DNA of 5,329 nt from UBA1738 sp045577675 (GTDB lineage Bacteria > Bacillota > Clostridia > UBA1381): positions 1 through 5,329 of the forward strand of contig JAZNIV010000143.1 in assembly GCA_045577675.1 (NCBI GenBank). The letters are read 5' to 3'. Below, piece after piece: positions 1-4,813 of this stretch. Each line of letters opens with the position of its first letter. Position 1 is the first letter of the stretch. Made by a program: the position numbers and the translations under genes. The notes beneath the pieces were generated by a model that searched no databases, was not told where the DNA came from, and saw only the letters and a list, made by a program, of their open reading frames with translations.

Positions 1-1
1 T

Positions 2-871
2 ACGCGTACAGCAACAGAAGGTGCAAACAACGGAAATACCGAATTTGTTACATCGGTATTTATGGCAGACGGAGAAGCTCACGAAATTGTAACTGATAAG
101 CTATATAAGGAAAGTGCCGGTGATTTTGTACGAATAAGCTATTCGGGAGGTAAGGCAACCCTAACACGTCAGAACGTTAAGGATAATTCTGACTATGCAG
201 GCAGCATTGATTTTGAGAACAGAACAGTTGGTGGAAGATATCTTCTTAAGGATGCGGCTATAATTCAGAGAGTTTCAGATGATGAGGCAGCGGTTGCTGA
301 GTGTAAGCTGCTTGGCTTTGATAATCTCACAGTCAATAATATTGATGAAGGGCATATCATAAATGTTGTTACGGCGAATAAATTTGGCGATATTGCAATT
401 ATGTATGTTGAAAATCTTGAAAGCATATATGAGTATGGTGTAATTACAGGCTTTGAGAAGAAGGGAAGTGCCGAAAGCGGATACGAAACTGTTGGATATA
501 AGATTTTCTCAAACGGTACCGCGTCAAGCTATGTGCTGGGTAATGCAGGAAAAATATCCACTTCTGTAGGCTCCGGTGTTGGGTTCCGTACACAAAACGG
601 CAGTATTTCAAAAATAGTTGCTCTTTCAAAGCTTGGAAGTGCATCGGGAGTCGGTGCAGTTGAAGGTAGCAGGATAATGCTGAAAAATACGATCTATAAA
701 ATGGCTCCCGAAGTCCAGATTGTCGATATAACTTCAACAACTAATATACGAACCATATCGGTTGATGAGCTTGCATCGATGAACAATATAGTTGGTGTTA
801 CACTTTACTCGGATAAAACGATTTCAAACGGCGGAGTTGTTCGGGTAATTACAGTAAAAACCTCAAAATAA
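2..871 (+). CDS. C-terminal fragment of a probable secreted, beta-rich cell-surface protein (5' truncated)
   Basis: The reading frame is open from the first bases of the window, so the Met codon at 62 is internal; 289 codons are visible before TAA at 869-871. I do not recognise a named domain with certainty. The visible part has no membrane segment, no cysteine-rich site and no LPXTG-type sorting signal. It consists of alternating hydrophobic/polar stretches rich in Gly, Ser, Val, Ile and Thr, as in beta-strand modules of exported proteins. The end of the protein (VTLYSDK, then VVRVITVKTSK) resembles the last strand of beta modules seen in Clostridia surface proteins that carry S-layer homology domains elsewhere; this is recollection of style, not a domain match. 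The gene converges on the minus-strand operon and ends at a shared hairpin terminator. That it is a real gene is near certain; the surface-protein call is inference. Confidence 0.6.
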   Translation, partial: TRTATEGANNGNTEFVTSVFMADGEAHEIVTDKLYKESAGDFVRISYSGGKATLTRQNVKDNSDYAGSIDFENRTVGGRYLLKDAAIIQRVSDDEAAVAECKLLGFDNLTVNNIDEGHIINVVTANKFGDIAIMYVENLESIYEYGVITGFEKKGSAESGYETVGYKIFSNGTASSYVLGNAGKISTSVGSGVGFRTQNGSISKIVALSKLGSASGVGAVEGSRIMLKNTIYKMAPEVQIVDITSTTNIRTISVDELASMNNIVGVTLYSDKTISNGGVVRVITVKTSK

Positions 872-874
872 ATT

Positions 875-901
875 AAAGGATGAACGGCGCGTTCATCCTT
901 T
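875..901. terminator. Bidirectional intrinsic terminator between convergent genes
   Basis: A perfect 12-bp inverted repeat pairs 875-886 with 890-901 around a three-base loop, with GGATGAAC as the core of the left arm. On the plus strand the stem ends in a short T run just after the surface-protein stop (869-871). On the minus strand it is followed by the T-rich complement of 863-874. The right edge touches the TAA of the Gx gene (903-901), so one hairpin serves both convergent genes. Confidence 0.85.
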
Positions 902-1395
902 TAAAATGTTAAAGAATTAAGATTTCTTAGTATTAATTTGCATACCGCACCGGTAATAAATCCAACTATAAGACCGGATATTAAAAGAACGGGAAGGTAA
1001 TAAAATACTGATAGAGTTTTAAGCATTAAAGAGGCGGCTAAAAGCTGTCCTATATTGTGGAAAATACCGCCGGTCATACTTATTCCGACGGTGCTTAAAT
1101 TTATGTATTTAAATGCAATCATTGCAAAAAGACTTAAAATACCGCCGCACAATGAATAGAAAAAAACATTTAACCCACTGAACAACAGAGAAGAAACTGA
1201 CACCTTTATTAGCATAATAAAAAATGCCGAAGGTTTATCAAGCCTATAAAGTGCAAACAGAATAACTATATTGGAAAGTCCGAGCTTTATTCCGGGTACG
1301 GCTATAAAAACAGGAAACAGGCTTTCTATATAGCCGAAAATCAGTGCAATAGCTGATAACAGTGCAATGTATGTAATTTTTTTGGTTTTCATCAT
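901..1395 (-). CDS. Gx transporter family / 'heptaprenyl diphosphate synthase component I'-type membrane protein
   Basis: This 164-residue protein is almost entirely hydrophobic, with about five membrane segments. It carries the marks of the PF07456 (Hpre_diP_synt_I, 'Gx transporter') family: YIESLFP near residue 22, PGIKLGLSNIV at 34-44, SLCGGILSLF at 81-90 and GGIFHNIGQL at 109-118. Length and order match full-length members. The old name 'heptaprenyl diphosphate synthase component I' is probably misleading: the protein looks like a small integral membrane or ECF-S-like component, not a soluble prenyl synthase subunit, and its substrate is unknown to me. Its ATG overlaps the stop of the upstream NusG-II gene as ATGA (1395-1392), implying translational coupling; a second ATG follows directly. 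As I recall, related pairs occur in flavin-based extracellular electron transfer loci (eetA/eetB) of Listeria and lactic acid bacteria. Family call is strong; function is open. Confidence 0.88.
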   Translation of the reverse strand: MMKTKKITYIALLSAIALIFGYIESLFPVFIAVPGIKLGLSNIVILFALYRLDKPSAFFIMLIKVSVSSLLFSGLNVFFYSLCGGILSLFAMIAFKYINLSTVGISMTGGIFHNIGQLLAASLMLKTLSVFYYLPVLLISGLIVGFITGAVCKLILRNLNSLTF

Positions 1396-1739
1396 CTCAC
1401 CACCGCATCAATTTCAGACTTTTTTGTAATTTCAATTATAACCTTATTTGGAAGGCAAATTATTTTTTTTGAGCTATCGGATATTTTGCCCTGACGAATA
1501 CATAAACCGTCTGGACAGGATGCAAAGTTCATATAGACCTCACCATTTTTAATAACAGCAGTATTCGTACTGCCAATATGAATTTCACTGTCCTCGTATA
1601 GATTTTTTTCGCAGTAAACCTCTCCGTTTACCGTGATTTTAACTGTATCACCGGCATCTGTAAATGTTTTTGTGAAAAAAAGAGCAGTAATGCTGATAAA
1701 AATTACAATAAAAACCATTATTATGTCATTTTTTTTCAT
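1392..1739 (-). CDS. NusG domain II-containing membrane-anchored protein
   Basis: The protein has 115 residues. A short basic N-terminus (MKKND) is followed by one membrane segment at about residues 6-24, then a small extracytoplasmic beta domain. The signature of the NusG_II family (PF07009) is clear: ASCPDGLCIRQGKIS at about 74-87 and IICLPNKVIIEI at about 93-104, with conserved Cys75, Cys80 and Cys95. Despite the name it is not the transcription factor NusG. The frame is open 13 codons further up to an ATG at 1778, but a near-perfect AAAGGAGG at 1757-1750 lies inside that extension and is correctly spaced for the ATG at 1739, and the hydrophobic segment then sits at the N-terminus as expected; I therefore start at 1739. 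Its stop overlaps the start of the Gx gene. Family members usually sit next to Gx proteins. The cysteines suggest a redox or cofactor role, but this is inference. Confidence 0.9.
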   Translation of the reverse strand: MKKNDIIMVFIVIFISITALFFTKTFTDAGDTVKITVNGEVYCEKNLYEDSEIHIGSTNTAVIKNGEVYMNFASCPDGLCIRQGKISDSSKKIICLPNKVIIEITKKSEIDAVVR

Positions 1740-1749
1740 TATTCTGCAT

Positions 1750-1757
1750 CCTCCTTT
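1750..1757 (-). promoter_or_regulatory. Strong ribosome binding site fixing the NusG-II start
   Basis: On the minus strand AAAGGAGG lies 10 nt upstream of the ATG at 1739-1737. It is the best Shine-Dalgarno match on this strand of the window and rules against the longer reading from the ATG at 1778. Confidence 0.85.
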
Positions 1758-1773
1758 CAATGTTAACAATAAT

Positions 1774-1803
1774 TTCACAAATAGTTCATACCAGTGACAT
1801 AAT
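1774..1803 (+). promoter_or_regulatory. Candidate extended -10 promoter for a plus-strand small RNA
   Basis: CATAAT at 1798-1803 is preceded by TG one base upstream (1795-1796), forming an extended -10. A poor -35 (TTCACA, 1774-1779) lies 18 bp away. The start would be near 1809. The -10 is one base off consensus and the -35 is weak, so this is only suggestive; it gains weight from the terminator about 60 bp downstream on the same strand. Confidence 0.35.
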
Positions 1804-1808
1804 AGAGT

Positions 1809-1904
1809 GTTAAGATTAAGCTGTAAGTTGAAGAACTTACAAAATACCTTCCCCTTAATATTTTTATGTAAAAAGTCGCGTCCGCACAGCGTGACTTTTT
1901 CTTT
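1809..1904 (+). ncRNA. Candidate ~96-nt small RNA, antisense to the NusG-II/Gx leader
   Basis: No protein gene on the plus strand explains the terminator at 1870-1904, since the flanking genes here point away. Read on the plus strand the interval has the layout of a small RNA. It starts at an extended -10, has a perfect 8-bp hairpin (1822-1829 with 1834-1841, GAAG loop), then an unpaired C-rich stretch (CCTTCCCCTT, 1847-1856) of the kind that pairs with Shine-Dalgarno sequences in several Gram-positive regulatory RNAs, and ends in an intrinsic terminator with a TTTTTCTTT tail. It would be fully complementary to the 5' leader of the minus-strand operon. I do not recognise a family, and no reading frame of note is seen. 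The rival view is that the hairpins are leader or attenuator structure of the minus-strand transcript. Confidence 0.35.
1870..1904 (+). terminator. Intrinsic terminator-like hairpin in the intergenic control region
   Basis: The stem pairs 1870-1880 with 1890-1900: AAAAAGTC with GACTTTTT, continued by a G-T wobble and two G/C pairs, around a 9-base loop. On the plus strand it is followed by CTTT, giving a TTTTTCTTT tail. On the minus strand the wobble becomes an A-C mismatch and the sequence after the stem is ACATAAAAA, so the plus strand is the better orientation. Confidence 0.6.
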
Positions 1905-1928
1905 GCAAAAAATTTTGTATTTTTAATT

Positions 1929-1957
1929 ATTATAATATTATTTTTTGCAAAATGCAA
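1929..1957 (-). promoter_or_regulatory. Sigma-A-type promoter of the NusG-II/Gx operon
   Basis: On the minus strand, -35 TTGCAT (1957-1952) and -10 TATAAT (1934-1929) are separated by exactly 17 bp; the start would be near 1922. It is divergent from the LCP operon promoter, with only 20 bp between the two -35 boxes. The -35 is embedded in overlapping dyads (TTTTGCAAAA at 1943-1952 and TTGCA-AAA-TGCAA at 1945-1957). Confidence 0.7.
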
Positions 1958-1977
1958 TACAATAAGTCTATAAAATA

Positions 1978-2006
1978 TTGACATAAACATAGAATTGAGA
2001 TATAAT
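1978..2006 (+). promoter_or_regulatory. Consensus sigma-A promoter of the LCP operon
   Basis: TTGACA (1978-1983) and TATAAT (2001-2006) are both perfect matches with 17-bp spacing. The start is predicted near 2013, giving a leader of about 38 nt that carries the GAGG ribosome binding site (2038-2041). A fully consensus promoter suggests strong constitutive expression unless a repressor acts. Confidence 0.9.
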
Positions 2007-2050
2007 ATTTAGGAATATTTGCATATATATGAAAGTTGAGGTATAAATCC

Positions 2051-3283
2051 TTGAAGAGAAGAAGAAAAAAACAAAAAAGAGGATTTTTTAATAGAAAAAA
2101 ACTGACAATTTTTTTAACGTCGCTTATAATCATTTTAGTTGCATTTGTGGTAGTAATGGGTATGGGTGGACTTTTTGTTTCGCCTGATGGTGACATTGAT
2201 ACAATAGAGCCTGTTGACCGCGAAACCGGAAAGGTAAATATGCTTATTGCCGGACTTGATAAATCCGAGGCTTTAACGGATACAATAATGGTTGCTTCAT
2301 ATAACCTTGATACCGATACTGTAAACATTTTGTCCATTCCGAGAGATACAAGAATGTATATAGGCAGCAGATACCAGAAGATTAACTCTGCACATTCAAT
2401 CTCAAAGGCGGGGAAAAAGAAGGGAATTAACGGAACTATAGAGGCTGTAACAAGACTTACCGGAATTCCTATTAATTACTATGTTGAATTTACATTTGAT
2501 GCCTTCCGCGAAACAATTGATGCCCTTGGCGGAGTGGAGTTTGATGTTCCGCAAAATATGAACTATGATGATCCGGCACAGGATTTGCATATACATCTAA
2601 AAAAAGGTCTGCAGCTTTTAGACGGAGATAAGGCAGAACAGTTTGTGCGATTCCGTAGGTATCCTATGGGAGATATTGACAGAGTTGCAGCTCAGCAGGC
2701 ATTTATAAAGGCTGTAGCGGAACAAAAGCTGAATGCAAGCATTATTCCGCGTATTCCTGAGCTTTTTAAGGCTTTGCAGTCTAACCTTAAAACAAATATA
2801 ACTTTATCTGTTGTAACAAAATATCTTTCAAACCTATCTGATTTAACGAGCGAGAATATACACATGCACGCTCTGCCGGGATACTCAAACGGAACTGATT
2901 ATGGTTCGTCATACTGGATTGCGGATATGAGTGAGCTTGCTGTTTTGATACGTGACACGTTCGGCTACGACCCGTCAAAAATTACGATTCATTCTGCTGA
3001 CGGAAAAAGCGTTTCAAAGGATGTTAAGATAAACACTCCTTCACCTAAGGCAAGTCCAAAGCCAAGCGAAGCACCGAAGGCAACATCATCGCCGAGTGCG
3101 TCGCCTAAGAGTAAATCGCCTTCGCCGTCTGCTATAGCAACGGTAAGGCCTACAAAGTCGCCGGAAAAAACGGCAGCACCGACCAAAGCACCTGCGGCAT
3201 CGGATAAGCCTGCTGCAAGTGAAAAGCCAACTGAAAAACCACAGGATAGCGGAATTAAACGTCCTGCGGCGAATCCGGATTGA
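2051..3283 (+). CDS. LCP (LytR-CpsA-Psr) family wall-polymer transferase, first paralogue
   Basis: LCP enzymes move glycopolymers from undecaprenyl diphosphate to peptidoglycan on the outer face of the membrane. This copy has 410 residues: a very basic cytoplasmic end (MKRRRKKQKR), one membrane segment at about 18-43, an LCP domain at about 60-230, and a Pro/Ser/Lys/Ala-rich tail from about 329. Visible LCP residues are Asp70 and Asp77 (AGLD, LTDTIMVASY), Arg98-Asp99 (SIPRDT), KINSAH at 110-115, GIPINYYVEF at 138-147, Arg200/Arg202 (VRFR) and Arg211. In the usual RxxRQQ motif it reads RVAAQQ (211-216), so the second Arg is Ala214. I chose TTG at 2051 over the in-frame TTG at 2036 because GAGG at 2038-2041 is spaced 9 nt from it and the resulting MKR start matches the downstream paralogue. 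It is first in an operon, 24 bp before the second LCP gene. Its polymer substrate is unknown. Confidence 0.92.
   Translation: MKRRRKKQKRGFFNRKKLTIFLTSLIIILVAFVVVMGMGGLFVSPDGDIDTIEPVDRETGKVNMLIAGLDKSEALTDTIMVASYNLDTDTVNILSIPRDTRMYIGSRYQKINSAHSISKAGKKKGINGTIEAVTRLTGIPINYYVEFTFDAFRETIDALGGVEFDVPQNMNYDDPAQDLHIHLKKGLQLLDGDKAEQFVRFRRYPMGDIDRVAAQQAFIKAVAEQKLNASIIPRIPELFKALQSNLKTNITLSVVTKYLSNLSDLTSENIHMHALPGYSNGTDYGSSYWIADMSELAVLIRDTFGYDPSKITIHSADGKSVSKDVKINTPSPKASPKPSEAPKATSSPSASPKSKSPSPSAIATVRPTKSPEKTAAPTKAPAASDKPAASEKPTEKPQDSGIKRPAANPD
3035..3280 (+). repeat. Low-complexity Pro/Ser/Lys/Ala tail of the first LCP protein
   Basis: About 82 codons encode an irregular repeat of S/A-P-K/S units (SPKASPKPSEAPKA, SPSASPKSKSPSPS, KTAAPTKAPAA). 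The tail follows the catalytic domain and is predicted to be extracytoplasmic and disordered. The EKTAAPTKAP block recurs in the second LCP protein with different synonymous codons. Confidence 0.85.
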
Positions 3284-3307
3284 GAAGAATAAAAGTGAGG
3301 TTCAATT

Positions 3308-4669
3308 GTGAAAAGAGCAAGACCAAAGAATAAAAAAGCTGCTATGAAAAAGCTTAAGGAGCAGGAGCTTCTAACGCATAAGCAGACAGAAGAAAAAACA
3401 GATTCAGATGATAAGCCTGATGTACCTGAATATGTTCAGGATATAAATGAAAATACAACAATCAGAAGAACAGATAAAAAGACAAAAAAGGGCGGAGCGA
3501 AGCGTTTTGCAAAGGTTCTTCTCGGAATATTGGCCTTTTTAATTGTATTCGTGTTTGTAACTATGGGGTTCGGACTTTTTGATGAAAGCCAGATTTTAGC
3601 ACCGCTCGAAAACGGGAAAATCAATGTTCTGCTTTTAGGTGTTGATGAAGAGGGCCTTCGTACCGACGCAATTATGGTTGCATCTTATGATGTAAATGAA
3701 GCAAAGGTTAATATGCTCTCTGTTCCGCGTGATACAAAGATTTACATTTCAAACCGAAAGGTTACCCGAAAAATAAATGAAATTCATGCAATGAGCAGCA
3801 AAAAGAATAAGGCAGAAATACTGGGTGCAGAGGCAACTGCTGAAGTGATTTCTCAGCTAACCGGCATTCCTATCAACTATTATGCGGAATTTTCCTTTTC
3901 AGCAATTGACAGGATATTCGATATTTTAGGACCTGTCGAATTTGATGTTCCTGATGTTGAGGGCGGCGGAAGAGGTATGAATTATGAGGATCCTGCTCAA
4001 AATTTGTATATTCACTTAAAGCCGGGACTTCAAAAGCTTTCAGGTAATCAGGTACAACAGTTTTTGAGATACAGAAAAAGCAACTCGGGAAGAGGGGACG
4101 GAAGTGACACAAGTCGTGTCGAACGTCAGCAGGAGTTTTTAAAAGCTGTTGTTGAACAGAAGGTAAATGCAACGGTTTTAGTAAAGCTGCCGGGGCTTTT
4201 TAAACAGATTTCAAAGGAAATAATAACAAATATATCTGTTGGCGATATAACAAAGTATATTCGTTATGTAAATAAACTGACAGGTGAGAGTATGCATACT
4301 TTTAGTCTGCCGGGCGAAAATAAAAATTTAAGCGGCGGCTCATACTTTGTATGCAATCTTGAAGAAACTGCTGCTTTGATGCAAAATACATTCGGTATTT
4401 CTGCGGAAATAACTGATAAAGTAACTATATCTGACGAACATTCGCAGAAAGTACTGCGTGCAGGAAATAGAAATAACAAAAACAAAACACCTAAGCCTGA
4501 AAAAACAGCTGCCCCCACAAAGGCACCGACTAAGGCTCCTACAAAAGCTCCGGAGGTGACCAAGCAACCTACTAAGGCACCTGTTGTAACCAAATCACCA
4601 TCGTCTACACCTGAACCAACTAAAATTCCGCTTGAGGATTTAGATGATGATTATCAGATTATTGAATAG
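3308..4669 (+). CDS. LCP (LytR-CpsA-Psr) family wall-polymer transferase, second paralogue
   Basis: This 453-residue LCP protein starts at GTG, 7 nt after GTGAGG (3295-3300). It has a long, highly charged cytoplasmic region (1-66), one membrane segment at about 67-90, an LCP domain at about 102-290, a C-terminal extension to about 385, and a Thr/Lys/Pro/Ala tail ending in an acidic stretch (LEDLDDDYQIIE). The active-site set appears complete: Asp112 and Asp120 (LGVD, RTDAIMVASY), Arg141-Asp142 (SVPRDT), KINEIHA at 155-161, GIPINYYAEF at 186-195, Arg254/Arg256 (LRYR), and canonical Arg270-x-x-Arg273-Gln-Gln. A Gly/Ser/Asp-rich loop (about 258-269) makes the link between the two Arg motifs five residues longer than in the first copy. 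The close block similarity to the upstream gene (both read MNY-D/E-DPAQ, then IHLK and GLQ) shows tandem duplication. Expected role: ligating teichoic-acid-like or capsular polymers to peptidoglycan; the substrate cannot be told. Confidence 0.94.
   Translation: MKRARPKNKKAAMKKLKEQELLTHKQTEEKTDSDDKPDVPEYVQDINENTTIRRTDKKTKKGGAKRFAKVLLGILAFLIVFVFVTMGFGLFDESQILAPLENGKINVLLLGVDEEGLRTDAIMVASYDVNEAKVNMLSVPRDTKIYISNRKVTRKINEIHAMSSKKNKAEILGAEATAEVISQLTGIPINYYAEFSFSAIDRIFDILGPVEFDVPDVEGGGRGMNYEDPAQNLYIHLKPGLQKLSGNQVQQFLRYRKSNSGRGDGSDTSRVERQQEFLKAVVEQKVNATVLVKLPGLFKQISKEIITNISVGDITKYIRYVNKLTGESMHTFSLPGENKNLSGGSYFVCNLEETAALMQNTFGISAEITDKVTISDEHSQKVLRAGNRNNKNKTPKPEKTAAPTKAPTKAPTKAPEVTKQPTKAPVVTKSPSSTPEPTKIPLEDLDDDYQIIE
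4487..4630 (+). repeat. PTKA-repeat tail of the second LCP protein
   Basis: The region encodes TPKPEKTAAPTKAP followed by repeated P-T-K-A units. Three are strictly tandem (4514-4549, 12-bp period) and looser copies follow (VTKQPTKAP, VVTKSP). Synonymous codons differ between copies (aag/aaa, gca/gct, ccc/cct), so the repeat is kept at protein level and is not a fresh DNA expansion. Confidence 0.8.
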
Positions 4670-4711
4670 TTTATAGAAAATAAAATATATAAACAAAATG
4701 TAAAAAAATGC

Positions 4712-4740
4712 TTGCATTTTCTGTAAAAATGTGCTATAAT
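4712..4740 (+). promoter_or_regulatory. Promoter of the rimP-nusA operon
   Basis: TTGCAT (4712-4717) and TATAAT (4735-4740) are 17 bp apart, with TG at 4732-4733 making an extended -10. Transcription would start near 4747, leaving a leader of about 67 nt before rimP. The -35 overlaps a small dyad (AAAATG at 4705-4710 with CATTTT at 4715-4720) that may act as a weak terminator for the LCP operon. Confidence 0.85.
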
Positions 4741-4765
4741 AAATATAGTGAATAGAATTTCTTCT

Positions 4766-4798
4766 AAGAGTGGGTTGAAAAACCCACTCTTTAGTTTT
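4766..4798 (+). terminator. Leader hairpin upstream of rimP: candidate attenuator
   Basis: A perfect 11-bp stem (4766-4776 with 4781-4791) is closed by a GAAA tetraloop. It is followed by an interrupted T tract: TTT at 4790-4792, AG, then TTTT at 4795-4798. It lies between the predicted start (about 4747) and the ribosome binding site (4801-4806), so it is in the rimP leader and not downstream of a gene on that transcript. Read-through from the LCP operon would also meet it. Confidence 0.65.
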
Positions 4799-4813
4799 GA
4801 GAGGTGATTATTT

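Larger units (their letters stand above)
1740..1922 (-). promoter_or_regulatory. Long structured 5' leader of the NusG-II/Gx operon
   Basis: From the predicted transcription start near 1922 to the ATG at 1739 there are about 180 untranslated nucleotides, long for such a small operon. The leader can form a hairpin from 1900-1870, a perfect 8-bp hairpin pairing 1841-1834 with 1829-1822 (loop CTTC), and an outer 6-bp helix (1859-1854 with 1820-1815) that encloses the second hairpin and a purine-rich GGGGAAGG stretch. I recognise no known riboswitch consensus in it. The same DNA may encode an antisense RNA on the plus strand, so the structures may belong to that transcript instead. Confidence 0.4.

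Noticed and set aside
1740..1778. Longer NusG-II start at ATG 1778
   Set aside because: The 13-codon extension contains the Shine-Dalgarno sequence itself and would place a non-signal-like stretch before the membrane segment.
1809..1904. Known riboswitch (FMN, TPP, T-box) in the divergent region
   Set aside because: None of the conserved core motifs of these classes is visible on either strand, and the hairpins are too simple.
1775..1990. Minus-strand reading frame of 71 codons upstream of the NusG-II gene
   Set aside because: It spans the predicted promoter and hairpins, has no ribosome binding site and is low-complexity Ile/Lys/Phe sequence; it is read-through of A/T-rich control DNA.
1930..2337. 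Minus-strand reading frame of 135 codons opposite the start of the first LCP gene
   Set aside because: It is a shadow of a well-supported LCP coding region and covers its consensus promoter; no recognisable protein features.
2989..3186. Minus-strand frame rich in Gly, Leu and Asp
   Set aside because: Complement of the Pro/Ser/Lys tail of the first LCP protein, with no independent start signal.
4264..4593. Minus-strand frame with Gly/Ala/Val repeats (VGALVGAFVGA type)
   Set aside because: It is simply the complement of the PTKA repeat codons of the second LCP protein.
4705..4720. Dyad AAAATG/CATTTT before the rimP promoter as a dedicated LCP operon terminator
   Set aside because: Only six A/T-dominated pairs with no G/C core, and it overlaps the -35 box; at most a weak terminator, so not listed as a feature.
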